From assembly GCF_900142765.1 (NCBI RefSeq), contig NZ_FRCB01000010.1, forward strand, positions 1 through 64,000: 64,000 bases of DNA, read 5' to 3'. The position numbers were made by a program, and so were the translations under genes. This document shows, in pieces, positions 54,037 to 62,700 of the stretch. The DNA is from Roseovarius litoreus (GTDB lineage Bacteria > Pseudomonadota > Alphaproteobacteria > Rhodobacterales > Rhodobacteraceae). The stretch's first letter is position 1. Each line of letters begins with the position of its first letter. The notes beneath the pieces were generated by a model. That model worked only from the letters and a program-made list of their open reading frames with translations, was not told the DNA's origin and ran no database searches.

Positions 54037-54558
54037 ATGTCCAATACTGATGATTCAGAGATTTCAGCACAAACACCGGACTGGTCGAGGGAAAAGCCAC
54101 GCAGATTCTGGGATCCCTCTCGAAAATTGCTGCGGTCAATCCGCGGATATCAGGCTTTGGGCGCCCATTCGTCGCCGCTGTCCCGGATCAAGCAAAAATG
54201 GTGGGTCCTGCAGCACAAGTTCTGGTCTGTCATCACGCAGGCCGAGATCCCGTTGAATTGTCGGATCGAGGGCGGTCTGATGCTTCCGCATCCCAACGGT
54301 GTTGTCATTCATCCCGAGGCCAGGATCGGCTCCAATTGCCTGATCATGCAGCAAGTCACGATCGGAACGCGTGAAGGTGGAGGCGGCTTGCCCAGTATTC
54401 AGGGCCATGTCGATATCGGCGCCGGCGCGCGCATCCTGGGTAATGTCCGCATAGGCGAGCATTCCCTGATCGGTGCGAATGCCGTTGTCACAAAAGATGT
54501 GCCCCCGCACAGCATCGCGGTTGGCGTGCCCGCGCGTGTGAAGCCGCGTCGGAATTGA
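54037..54558 (+). CDS. Hexapeptide-repeat acyltransferase (serine acetyltransferase-like)
   Basis: A 173-residue protein whose C-terminal half is a left-handed beta-helix of hexapeptide repeats ([56 protein letters not shown], ending VGVPARV). Such proteins, as in the CysE/WcaB group, O-acetylate sugars or serine; within this locus a sugar acetyltransferase is more likely. The start at 54037 has GGAAAAGG upstream; an earlier ATG at 54004 has none suitable. GC content rises again across this gene. Confidence 0.8.
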   Translation: MSNTDDSEISAQTPDWSREKPRRFWDPSRKLLRSIRGYQALGAHSSPLSRIKQKWWVLQHKFWSVITQAEIPLNCRIEGGLMLPHPNGVVIHPEARIGSNCLIMQQVTIGTREGGGGLPSIQGHVDIGAGARILGNVRIGEHSLIGANAVVTKDVPPHSIAVGVPARVKPRRN

Positions 54559-54816
54559 AAGGCAGTCATTGGCAGCAATAAAAGCCGACTTCTTAGCCTA
54601 GATTTCAAAAATTGGCTCTAAGATAAAATTGTCGTTTTCACGGCCCTGCAGCCTGTGGTAATGTGATGGCACATCAAGAACGAGGCCTGTGCCTCTACCA
54701 ACCTGCTAATCCCGGCAAGGTGGTGTCCGAACAAGGAGATGTGGCCATGACGGCAACCAAGGGGATCATTTCCCACTCTTCGGTCTTCCACATGCCGGTC
54801 TCGATAGGAGATCGCT

Positions 54817-55413
54817 ATGTTGACACGACGTGTGTTCCTGGCCGTCGCGGCCAGTCTGACCGGTCTCGGGACGATGACGGGCTTGCCCGCGTTGTCCCGT
54901 CCACTGCAGCCATTGAGGGACACCCGGCGCCCTCTGCGGCTCGGGCTGCATGCTGACCCGCAAGGCCGCCTGATCATCGCGAGCGACGCGCCGCCCTGCC
55001 TTCAGCCGCTTATACGGCCCGAGGCGGTCGATAGCGTTTTCGGTGAGGGCACCAACGACAGCCTGACGCAGCCCGACCACTGGCGCATGATCGAGACGGG
55101 CATGTTTTCAGGGGAGGCGCTCTATACCCCGTCGGAGCAGGACGCGGCGTTTCACATGTGGCACGCCTGTCACAAACCGACCTCGGAGGCTTATGAGGCG
55201 CTGATCGGGCTGTTCGAGGAGGGCACAGGGTCGCTCTGCGGGTGGCACGTGCCCGAGTTCGGGCTGAGTTTTGTGGAACATCCCTGCACGCCACGGCTTG
55301 CCTTGGTGACCTTTGACCGGCTGGAGGACATCCCGCGCCTGGCGAAGGCGATTACCGCACGAGACAAAAGTATCACGCTTGATCCGAGGCCCCGATCGGC
55401 GCTGCGGATTTGA
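54817..55413 (+). CDS. Exported protein of unknown function
   Basis: A 198-residue protein. The N-terminus LTRRVFLAVAASLTGLG is a Tat-like or Sec signal ending near PALSRP. The mature part has FHMWHACHKPTSEAYEAL, GSLCGWHVPEFG and VEHPCTPRLALVTFDRL, with three Cys and several His that could bind metal. No family is recognised. AGGAG lies six bases before the ATG. It sits in a high-GC block with two other unknown genes inside the EPS locus. Confidence 0.6.
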   Translation: MLTRRVFLAVAASLTGLGTMTGLPALSRPLQPLRDTRRPLRLGLHADPQGRLIIASDAPPCLQPLIRPEAVDSVFGEGTNDSLTQPDHWRMIETGMFSGEALYTPSEQDAAFHMWHACHKPTSEAYEALIGLFEEGTGSLCGWHVPEFGLSFVEHPCTPRLALVTFDRLEDIPRLAKAITARDKSITLDPRPRSALRI

Positions 55414-55529
55414 CCTTTATGGCGCCAGCGGCCGGACACTCTTCCTGATCCTCTGGTGTCGATCATTGAGCAACCTCACCGCTGGCCGCTCGTGGCCTGC
55501 ATGACTGACAACAAAAGGAAGACTGACCC

Positions 55530-56210
55530 ATGAATCAAATAGCAACGACACCCCCGACACCGACCGATGCTGCCCAGTTCGGGCTTGCCTCGTTCCTCGA
55601 CCTTCTGCCACAGCGCACACCCCTGCTGGGGCAATGCGTAACCTCCTATGAGCGCTTCAAGCTTGCGCATCTGCGGGACTTGCACCCCACGACAGCTCTT
55701 CAGACCACAGTGGCGGAAAACCTGATCGCCAATGAGTGGGAGTTGCAGCAACTTCGACGCATGTTGGATCGTGAGACAGCCCATCGACTGGCAAGTTCGA
55801 TCAAGAAGCCTGCATATCTCGCGCTGGAGCAGGCGCATGAAGACAAGTTGGATGCAGAGTTTCACGAGTGGGTTTCCGCAGGCAACGATCGGGATGAGTG
55901 GGAAGGCGAGCCGTTCGATGAAAGTGATGCGACGGCAGACGCCCTGGAGCTTGCGCGCCAGGCGCTGTCAACCGATCCGGATGAGCTTGCCAAACTCGAG
56001 GCCAAGCTGGCGGCGATGGGAGTTGATGTGGTGTACTTGATGGCACAAGTGCATATCCATGTCACAGTCACCGCTCAAAATCTTGGCATCCAAATTCGGA
56101 ACCTCGAGAAACGCCGTCGAGAAATCAAGGCGGAATTCGATGCGCTGCAAAAGGCATCTCCGATCCGCGCGGCCATGGAGGCGATCGAGGATGCGGAGAT
56201 TGTCGAATGA
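55530..56210 (+). CDS. Helical protein of unknown function, first of a pair
   Basis: A 226-residue protein, probably soluble, no signal peptide, mostly helical with a coiled coil near the C-terminus (IQIRNLEKRRREIKAEFDAL). No domain is recognised. Its stop overlaps the next gene's ATG by the ATGA pattern (56207-56210), so the two products are probably made together and may interact. AAAGGAAG precedes the ATG. Confidence 0.65.
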   Translation: MNQIATTPPTPTDAAQFGLASFLDLLPQRTPLLGQCVTSYERFKLAHLRDLHPTTALQTTVAENLIANEWELQQLRRMLDRETAHRLASSIKKPAYLALEQAHEDKLDAEFHEWVSAGNDRDEWEGEPFDESDATADALELARQALSTDPDELAKLEAKLAAMGVDVVYLMAQVHIHVTVTAQNLGIQIRNLEKRRREIKAEFDALQKASPIRAAMEAIEDAEIVE

Positions 56211-56743
56211 CCTCTGCCAGGCAGATCACGGCGAACCGGGCGAATGCTCAAAAAAGCACGGGCCCGCGCACGCAGACCGGCAAGACCAGGGCGGCGGGCA
56301 ATGCCCGCCGCCACGGGCTGACCTCTGCGCCGCCGCTGGACTTGGTGCGGGCATGGCTGAGGGTGATCCTTGACACCACCGAGGCGCCGCCACTGATCGA
56401 TTTGAAGAAGACCGAACGGGGGCGCCTCGCGCTCAACCTCGCCATGGCAGAGGCGCATCTCAGGCATCTCAGTGTGCAAAACGTACGTCGGCTTGCAGAG
56501 GCCGAGGAGCCGGATCCTATCTACAAATGGGTCGAGCTGCTCGAGGATGACTGCGCGCATTTCAGCTTTCCCAAGGAGGCCGTGCGGTACCTTGTCAGGC
56601 TCCGTATGCGTGAGCACAAGCAGAGCATTGCTCGCATGGCGCGGCTGCATAAGCGCTATACCAAGGAGGCGATATCCGCCCGAAACCGTGCCTTCCGCGC
56701 CTGGGTGGCCTGGCTCGAGACCAATCTTGCACCAGAGTTGTAA
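56207..56743 (+). CDS. Conserved-motif protein of unknown function, second of a pair
   Basis: A 178-residue basic protein. Its N-terminus (ANRANAQKSTGPRTQTGKTR, then NARRHGL) carries a motif I know from many uncharacterised bacterial proteins of the form ANR.NA..STGPRT..GK....NA.RHGL. The rest is helical and rich in Arg and Lys. No signal or membrane segment. It overlaps the upstream gene, giving an operon of two unknown proteins. A nucleic-acid-binding role is suggested by its charge but is not shown. Confidence 0.65.
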   Translation: MTSARQITANRANAQKSTGPRTQTGKTRAAGNARRHGLTSAPPLDLVRAWLRVILDTTEAPPLIDLKKTERGRLALNLAMAEAHLRHLSVQNVRRLAEAEEPDPIYKWVELLEDDCAHFSFPKEAVRYLVRLRMREHKQSIARMARLHKRYTKEAISARNRAFRAWVAWLETNLAPEL

Positions 56744-57146
56744 GTCGCAGTCTATCATGGCAAACACATGCCCATGGATGACCGCTCAACGCCCTTCACC
56801 CACAGGGCCCCAAAGCCCTGCCAGCATTGCAGGTATAAAGACCCATGAACCACGCCGGCCCGATCCATGATAACGCCAGAAACCCGATTTACCGAAACGA
56901 ACCCAATTGCTCGGCAATGGATAAATTGCCGAACGTGCGGTAGGGCGGATGACAAGTGGAAGGGTTGGAAAGACAAGACCGGCCCCGCTTTTGCGGATAT
57001 TGATACATTGATAATCACCGCCACGCCCGAGCTATTCCCGTCTTCGGTTATCAGCCACTCTAGCTTTCCGCGTGGCGATGCGCCTGCAGGCCCAACCAAG
57101 CGACTTTTCTCTGGAAAAATCGGCGACGCCAGATAGACAAGACGGC
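56744..57146. other. Intergenic stretch before the WecG/TagA-type gene
   Basis: 403 bases. Frames at 56867-57136 and 57072-57146 are open, but neither has a ribosome site or recognisable motif. It probably contains the promoter of the next gene. Confidence 0.4.
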
Positions 57147-57923
57147 ATGACACTCCCACCCGAGCCATTGGCGAACCCTTACGTCCTGTCGCTGGTCAAC
57201 ACGCCTGACCGCAGCACGCTGCTCGCCGCCCTGAAACAGCGGCTGGATGAGGGCACGGGCTTCACCGTCGCCACTCTCAACCTCGACCATATCGTGAAGC
57301 TCCGCCAGCACCCCGCCTTTCGCGACGCCTATGCCAGGCATTCGCATGTCGTGGCCGATGGCAACCCGATCGTCTGGCTGCGACGTGTCATGGGGCAGCC
57401 AGACGAGCTTGTGCCCGGCTCCGAACTGGTGATGCCGCTGGCCGATCTGGCGCGGCAGGCGGATGTTCCCGTCGCCCTTCTTGGCGCGACCGACGCCACC
57501 CTTGCCCTTGCCGCGGAGCGTATGCAGGCGGATCTCCCTGGCCTTCGGATCGTGGCGCGGATCGCACCACCCTTCGGCTTTGATCCTTCAGGCGCCGAGG
57601 CGGACCGCATCCTGTCCGAACTTGACGCAAGTGGTGCGCGGCTGTGTTTTCTGGCGCTTGGCGCGCCGAAACAGGAAATCCTCGCGATAAGGGGCGCGGA
57701 GAAGCTGCCTCGCTGCGGGTTCGTGTCGATCGGCGCCGGGCTCGATTTCATCGCCGGCACGCAACAGCGCGCGCCCGTCTGGGTGCGTCGGATCGCGATG
57801 GAATGGTTCTGGCGCATGGCCACCAATCCGGTGCGGCTGACCAAACGCTACGCACAGTGCTTCGCGATCCTGCCGGGGCTCTTCTGGTCGGCCCGTCGCG
57901 CGCGCATGACCCGGCAGGATTAA
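57147..57923 (+). CDS. WecG/TagA/CpsF-family glycosyltransferase
   Basis: A 258-residue protein with family motifs in order: NLDHIVKLRQHPAFRDAYAR (about residues 46-65), VADGNPIVWLRR (about 69-80), a Rossmann-like core and FLALGAPKQEILAI near 170. Members transfer N-acetylmannosamine-type sugars to lipid-linked acceptors, often as the second step after an ExoY-like enzyme. The start is uncertain; the frame is open from 57072 (GTG). The stop codon TAA is the first three bases of a dispersed repeat (57921). Confidence 0.85.
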   Translation: MTLPPEPLANPYVLSLVNTPDRSTLLAALKQRLDEGTGFTVATLNLDHIVKLRQHPAFRDAYARHSHVVADGNPIVWLRRVMGQPDELVPGSELVMPLADLARQADVPVALLGATDATLALAAERMQADLPGLRIVARIAPPFGFDPSGAEADRILSELDASGARLCFLALGAPKQEILAIRGAEKLPRCGFVSIGAGLDFIAGTQQRAPVWVRRIAMEWFWRMATNPVRLTKRYAQCFAILPGLFWSARRARMTRQD

Positions 57924-58035
57924 AGCGTTTCGCGAAAAACCTGGCTCACAGATTTCGCGAAATGCAGTGCCCCGTTCCATCGTTGCACGCGTTCCGCCTT
58001 TAGCTGATGCCTCAGGTTAAAGGCGGAACGCTTTA
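57921..58035. repeat. Dispersed intergenic repeat, copy 3 (115 bp)
   Basis: It runs from TAAAGCGTTTCGCG to GGCGGAACGCTTTA, inverted relative to copies 1 and 2. It includes two internal TTTCGCGAAA-like blocks and a second pair of GGCGGAACG/CGTTCCGCC inverted segments, so it can fold into a strong RNA structure. Its first bases give the stop codon of the upstream glycosyltransferase. Confidence 0.88.
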
Positions 58036-58137
58036 GGCCAAAACCCGCATAGCTCTGCATCTTCGCCTTCTTTTCAACAATTTTCCGCGTAATGTAATCA
58101 AAATGGGAAATCACTCGACTTGATGTCAGAGGATCGA

Positions 58138-58365
58138 ATGCAAAAAGAGCAGTTTCTGAAAGCGGCACAACCTGTCCCCGAGCACCTTCGCGGCACGCGC
58201 CAGGGCCTTTTCCATATGCTGAACGCCGCAGTCGACACACCGTCGCGTCCGGCGCCGTCGGCGCGGCCCGAGCCGATGCGGCTGGTCGATACACCCAAAC
58301 GCCCCTCTCCGGAAAATGGCGTCCAGACCATTCTGCAAAGCGACGATTTCATTTTTTCGGATTGA
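58138..58365 (+). CDS. Small protein of unknown function
   Basis: A 75-residue protein, Pro/Arg-rich in the middle and acidic at the end (SDDFIFSD). AGAGGA is six bases before the chosen ATG. No signal peptide, membrane segment or known motif. The codon use in the centre is GC-rich, unlike the following AT-rich genes, which supports real coding. It lies alone between a repeat element and a GT32-like gene. Confidence 0.5.
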   Translation: MQKEQFLKAAQPVPEHLRGTRQGLFHMLNAAVDTPSRPAPSARPEPMRLVDTPKRPSPENGVQTILQSDDFIFSD

Positions 58366-58505
58366 AAAATCTTTAGATGAATTGCTGAGCTGTTACTGGA
58401 TAACTCAGCGAAAAAAGTTGAAAAAAGAAAGTCTCTCTGGCACCTGTAGTAGCAGTTAAATACTTGCAACGTAGTTGTAGTTGCTGGGATCAGTAGAATT
58501 AATTC

Positions 58506-59324
58506 ATGTCTAAAGAAGTTCCAAAGCGTATTTACAGCTTTTGGCTGCAAGGTGCTGATCAGGCGCCAGAGATAGTTCAATTCAATTGGCGTTGTTGGCG
58601 TCAATTGAATCCAGATTACCAACTTATTGTACTAGATGGCGAGGCTGCAAAGAATACTCTCGCTGACTTGCCTGAGCATCTTCAGAATTTAATTCCCCAA
58701 ACTTACTCCGATATCTTACGATATCACCTTCTCAAGACATTTGGCGGTATTTGGGTGGACGCAACAGTTTTTCCAGTTCGTCCGTTGAGTGATTGGTTGC
58801 CTAGCGCAATTGATGGCTCTGACTTTTTTACATTTTCCTTTCCTGATGAGGATCGGTTGTTGGACAACTGGTTTCTTGTGGCGCGACCGGGGTCTCTGGT
58901 AATGGAGCGGTGGTTCGCCGCCGTCCTCGAGTATTGGAGTTGCGAGAGAAGAATGTTGGGCGCCGAAGAGGCGGTCTGTAATGATGCTATCCAGACCCTT
59001 GAGGCGACGCGGAAAGGTGGAAGCTTGGAAGGTCGATATCAGTACTTCTGGTCGCACTACCTTTTTGCCGAATTGGTCCAGACAGATCCTGAATTTAAAA
59101 GATCTTGGCAACGGATGAATAAGATTGCAATCGGCCCTGCGACAGCCATGCAATGGTATTTTTTGCGAAACGAGCAGCCAATCAGATCTCTTGTTCTGAG
59201 TATCCTACCATCCCTTCATCGCGCAAAACTGAAGGGCTACAGTCTTGGATCACCGGTTCACAAGTTAAATTGGAGGAAGTCGTATCCAACTCACCTCCTA
59301 GAAGCGATTAGCTCAGCGATATGA
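58506..59324 (+). CDS. Capsular polysaccharide synthesis glycosyltransferase (GT32-like)
   Basis: A 272-residue protein with KRIYSFWLQGADQAPEIVQF at the N-terminus, YSDILRYHLLKTFGG followed by IWVDATV (a DXT variant of the DXD site) and a C-terminal half rich in aromatic residues. This is the pattern of Caps_synth/GT32 proteins. AT-rich, with only a weak ribosome site. It is probably transferred together with the next GT4 gene. Confidence 0.75.
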   Translation: MSKEVPKRIYSFWLQGADQAPEIVQFNWRCWRQLNPDYQLIVLDGEAAKNTLADLPEHLQNLIPQTYSDILRYHLLKTFGGIWVDATVFPVRPLSDWLPSAIDGSDFFTFSFPDEDRLLDNWFLVARPGSLVMERWFAAVLEYWSCERRMLGAEEAVCNDAIQTLEATRKGGSLEGRYQYFWSHYLFAELVQTDPEFKRSWQRMNKIAIGPATAMQWYFLRNEQPIRSLVLSILPSLHRAKLKGYSLGSPVHKLNWRKSYPTHLLEAISSAI

Positions 59325-59410
59325 GACTAACTTATTGAAAAGTAAATAATTACAGAGCAAGGAGCACCAGACTATGGAATATGCTAGATTCATAAGACTA
59401 GCACAATAAT

Positions 59411-60646
59411 ATGATACGAGGTCCGTACACCCTATTTACGCGTATTCCTGTTTATCTTTCTGATGATGGACGTCTGTTCGCGGATCAGTTGTGGTGCAAG
59501 GATCTTGAACTGCATACCGAATATATAGCGCCTTTTGCGCTTTGCTGTCCGGTCTTACCGCTCACTGCGGCACCAGAGGATGCAATCGAGGTTCGAAGCC
59601 TCACATCAAATCAGGTTGTTTCGTTGCGGCAGGATGGTGGGCTGAAGTCTACACTGTCGAACTTTTTTCCGAATTTTCGCACTGTTTTTGCAGCTGTTCG
59701 CCTGAGCCGCGTAGTCCATTCCGGAGGTGCAGGGTGGGCTTTCCCTCTGTCTTTTTACATTCTGCCACTTTCTCTCATTTTCCGGTTCCAATGGGTTATG
59801 GTCATCGAGTCGTCTTTTTGGATGAAGCCTGTTGCTCGTCGACCTTCCATTCGCGAGTGGCTGACGCACCATGTTCACTCAGTGCTGCTCCGAGCTTGTC
59901 TGCGCCGTGCGGACGCCCGAATATTCACACAAGAAGCTTATCGGCGTTACTTTGATATTGAAACGGAAAGAAGCCTAATTGCTCCCGCAGTGTGGGTTGA
60001 CGAAGACAATATAATTTCGAACCGTGAACAGCTCTTGCGCCTTGCCGAATTGCCGGACGATGACATCCGCATTCTCTTCCCTGCCAGATTGGTGAAAGAC
60101 AAAGGAATAGACATCGTGCTTGATGCTATTGAGTACGCGGAGGAGTTATTGATCGATAACCCATTGGCCGAGGGCAAACGGATCACACTTGATATAATTG
60201 GCTCTGGCCCGCTAGCTGATGTTTGTCGCCGTTTTGCCGAAAGCCATCGTGGCATTATCAAAGTCGGATTTAGGCCCCCGCTGCCTTATGGCGCACCCTT
60301 CTTGAATCTCCTTCGGGAATATCATGCGGTTCTTTTGGCCAATCGCCAACAGGAACAGCCTCGTGTGATTTTTGATGCTTTCAGCCAGGGAGTCCCGGTA
60401 ATCTCCAGCGCCACGTCAGGGGTGTGCGATATCGTACACGAGGGGCAGGATGCGCTACTATTTGATGTGGAGAATGCCCAAGACTTGGCACAACAGATCC
60501 AAGCTTTCAGCACCTCTGCCGACCTTCGACGCTCGCTTGCTATGAACACATTGGCGGCGGTGCGTGGCCGTTCGCACGCCAGCATGCACCGTTTACGTGA
60601 AGATTTCCTGGCCTCAACTCTGCAAACAGCTGATCAAGCTACGTGA
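59411..60646 (+). CDS. Glycosyltransferase, GT4-like with altered EX7E motif
   Basis: A 411-residue GT-B protein. A membrane-associating hydrophobic segment lies near residues 110-135. The donor domain has IRILFPARLVKDKGIDIVLD and DIIGSGPLADVCRRF. At the place of the EX7E motif it reads RQQEQPRVIFDAFSQGVPVI, so neither Glu is in the usual position. It may use another catalytic arrangement or be less active. It ends 11 bases from the stop of the exosortase gene, which is convergent. Confidence 0.75.
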   Translation: MIRGPYTLFTRIPVYLSDDGRLFADQLWCKDLELHTEYIAPFALCCPVLPLTAAPEDAIEVRSLTSNQVVSLRQDGGLKSTLSNFFPNFRTVFAAVRLSRVVHSGGAGWAFPLSFYILPLSLIFRFQWVMVIESSFWMKPVARRPSIREWLTHHVHSVLLRACLRRADARIFTQEAYRRYFDIETERSLIAPAVWVDEDNIISNREQLLRLAELPDDDIRILFPARLVKDKGIDIVLDAIEYAEELLIDNPLAEGKRITLDIIGSGPLADVCRRFAESHRGIIKVGFRPPLPYGAPFLNLLREYHAVLLANRQQEQPRVIFDAFSQGVPVISSATSGVCDIVHEGQDALLFDVENAQDLAQQIQAFSTSADLRRSLAMNTLAAVRGRSHASMHRLREDFLASTLQTADQAT

Positions 60647-60657
60647 ATATATCCCGC

Positions 60658-62253
60658 TCACCCTCCCGGCACGAACCGGGGCAGGGGCGTCAGAAGGGCG
60701 TTCATGCTGTCCACCAGACGCGCTTCGGCGACCGAGATGTCCTCTTTCGGGCCAATCGGGGTGATCAGGCGCACGATGGCGCTGTCGTCGCGGCCGTTCA
60801 CAAGGCGCCCCAGCATCAGCTGCAGCTTGGCCTGATACATCGACGCGGTCCTGACGCCGCGCTGATCGTACCAGTAATAGACCAGCATCCGGTCCACGCC
60901 CTTCTGGATGATCGCGCGGTTCAGTGTGAACGTCTCGCCCGCAAGGCCTGATGCCTCGATCTGGTCCAGCTTGGCGATCTCCCAGCCCGCTCCCGGAAGG
61001 CAGACTTCGGGCGAATGCACGCCGCCGCCGGATTGATCCTTGTACCAGGCCATGAACACATCCACCGGTGCCGCGCTGGCGGCGTTCACCAGGGACACCG
61101 ACAGGTAATCGTCGGCGGCCAGAATGCGTTCCACCTGCTGTTCCAGCGGCTGGTGCGGGCCTGCGCGCCACTCGCCGACTTGGGAGGGGAACAAAAGGAA
61201 AGGCTCGCGGTTGATCTGTGCCGCCTCACGTGTCGGAATGGCCTGCCAGCTGGCGGCAAGCCCCCCCACCAGAAGGGCCGAGAAGATCATCGCCACCGAC
61301 GGCTGCACCAGCCCGATGCGCTTGGCCTGTGTGCCGAGGCCCTCGGTGTCCAGATCCAGTGCCTCGATCAGGCCAATCCGGTCACGGCGCAGCTTGACCA
61401 GCACCCAGGCAAAGGCAAAGAGGATCAGCACGCAGGAAATGAAGATCACCCAGCCTTCGAAGAAATGGGTAAAGCCGTCCACCCATTCCAGCCCGTAATT
61501 GTTCACGATATAACCCGCGATCGCGATCCGGACCGAGTTCATGAAAACCGTGATCGGTGCGGCCGAAATCAGCAGCAAGGTCTTGTGCCACATCGGCCCC
61601 TGATAGAGCACCGCGAAGATGTAGGAAAAGCTGAGGATCGGGAACAGATACCGCAGCCCTGAACAGGCCTCGGCCACCTGCAGCTTGAAGACGCCCAGAT
61701 CGATGATGTTCCCTTCGAGGTACACTGGCACCCGCAGCATCTGCAGGAAATACACACCCAGCTCCGACGAAATCCCCTGCAGATAGGTCGACAACCCGTA
61801 ATAGAGCGCCCCCGGCAGCGGCAGCATGAAGACCAGATGCACCACAGGCGGCCAGAAATGCTTGCCCGTGTTCCAGCCGAAACTGATCAGCAGCACCGCG
61901 CCCACCCACAGGATCAGCGCATAAGCCACGATGTCGCGGATCTCGATCATCTTGCCGGCAGCCCCCATCAGCACCGCCACGATCAAGAGCGCGACACCGG
62001 GCCAGCGGTCGGTCACCGGGCCGTCATTGACTGGCACGGTTTTCAATTGGCGCAGGAACAACAGCCCCGACAACACCGGGATCAACGGGCCGTGGCTGTA
62101 TTCGGGCATCTTCCATGCCTTCAGCAGCTCGGCGATCCCTTCCCAGAAGAACAGCCCGGCGGCAACGGTGCCGACAATCAGCCAGAAGGTACCCCAATGG
62201 AAGAAATGTCCGAATATATCGGTGCGGCGAGAAACAGAGGGAATATCGGTCAT
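60658..62253 (-). CDS. xrtD: Exosortase of XrtD type fused to an EpsI domain
   Basis: A 531-residue inner-membrane protein. The exosortase part (residues 1-290) has about eight transmembrane segments and the three catalytic residues in their usual settings: Cys197 in AEACSGLRYLFP, Arg242 in MNSVRIAIAGYI and His263 in FTHFFEGW. The C-terminal part (about 320-531) is an EpsI domain with GVHSPEVCLPGAGWEI (411-426). This fused form is that of XrtD, which acts on VPLPA-CTERM proteins; two such substrate-like proteins are in the window (22400-23029 and 62701-63375). It should cut the sorting signal of exported proteins at the periplasmic face. It is convergent with the last glycosyltransferase of the EPS locus. 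Confidence 0.9.
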   Translation of the reverse strand: MTDIPSVSRRTDIFGHFFHWGTFWLIVGTVAAGLFFWEGIAELLKAWKMPEYSHGPLIPVLSGLLFLRQLKTVPVNDGPVTDRWPGVALLIVAVLMGAAGKMIEIRDIVAYALILWVGAVLLISFGWNTGKHFWPPVVHLVFMLPLPGALYYGLSTYLQGISSELGVYFLQMLRVPVYLEGNIIDLGVFKLQVAEACSGLRYLFPILSFSYIFAVLYQGPMWHKTLLLISAAPITVFMNSVRIAIAGYIVNNYGLEWVDGFTHFFEGWVIFISCVLILFAFAWVLVKLRRDRIGLIEALDLDTEGLGTQAKRIGLVQPSVAMIFSALLVGGLAASWQAIPTREAAQINREPFLLFPSQVGEWRAGPHQPLEQQVERILAADDYLSVSLVNAASAAPVDVFMAWYKDQSGGGVHSPEVCLPGAGWEIAKLDQIEASGLAGETFTLNRAIIQKGVDRMLVYYWYDQRGVRTASMYQAKLQLMLGRLVNGRDDSAIVRLITPIGPKEDISVAEARLVDSMNALLTPLPRFVPGG

Positions 62254-62652
62254 GGGTCGAAAAAGGCCCTGTAATGCGAGGCGCGGAAATGCGCAAAAAA
62301 ACCATGGATTAATCTGCCATAGTGTTACCGGATTCTTGACCGAAAACCAAATAAATCCCGTGGTTTGACGCGTCTGTGATGATCTTGGGGCGAACCCGTC
62401 CAGCTGCGGTATCGCCTGTCAGGGGCTCAGGGTGTCGGAAGGCCTATGATTTTCAACGCTTTATCAGGCGCTTGGCACATCCGCCGCGCAAGCGCGTCCA
62501 CGCCCGCCGCCATTGTTCGGCCTAGGGAAACTCTTTGGTTCTTGACCTGTCTTGCCAACGTTCAGGGCCGGATGCCGATCCGCCGCAGGCTAGTGCCAGT
62601 CTCTGCCGGGGGGGGGCAAGCTGACCTCGTCGGGAACACCCCAGACTGCGAA
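62254..62652. other. Intergenic region upstream of the exosortase
   Basis: About 400 bases. It likely contains the exosortase promoter. A rightward frame from 62446 has no ribosome site and runs antisense into the sorting-substrate gene, so it is not called. Confidence 0.45.
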
Positions 62653-62675
62653 GGGGCGCCCGACAAGGGCGCCCC
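62653..62675. terminator. GC-rich hairpin downstream of the second sorting substrate
   Basis: GGGGCGCCC and GGGCGCCCC form a perfect 9-bp stem with a 5-base loop, 26 bases after the stop of the leftward substrate gene. No T-run follows, so it may protect the mRNA end or act as a weak terminator. Confidence 0.55.
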
Positions 62676-62700
62676 AGCCAATCCGTTCATGGTTTTCGGG

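Noticed and set aside
54663..54956. Small rightward frame upstream of the exported protein, with an internal ATG at 54747 preceded by AAGGAG
   Set aside because: The ribosome site is good, but the frame runs into the next gene in another phase and its composition after residue 30 is that of a shadow frame; at most a short leader peptide.
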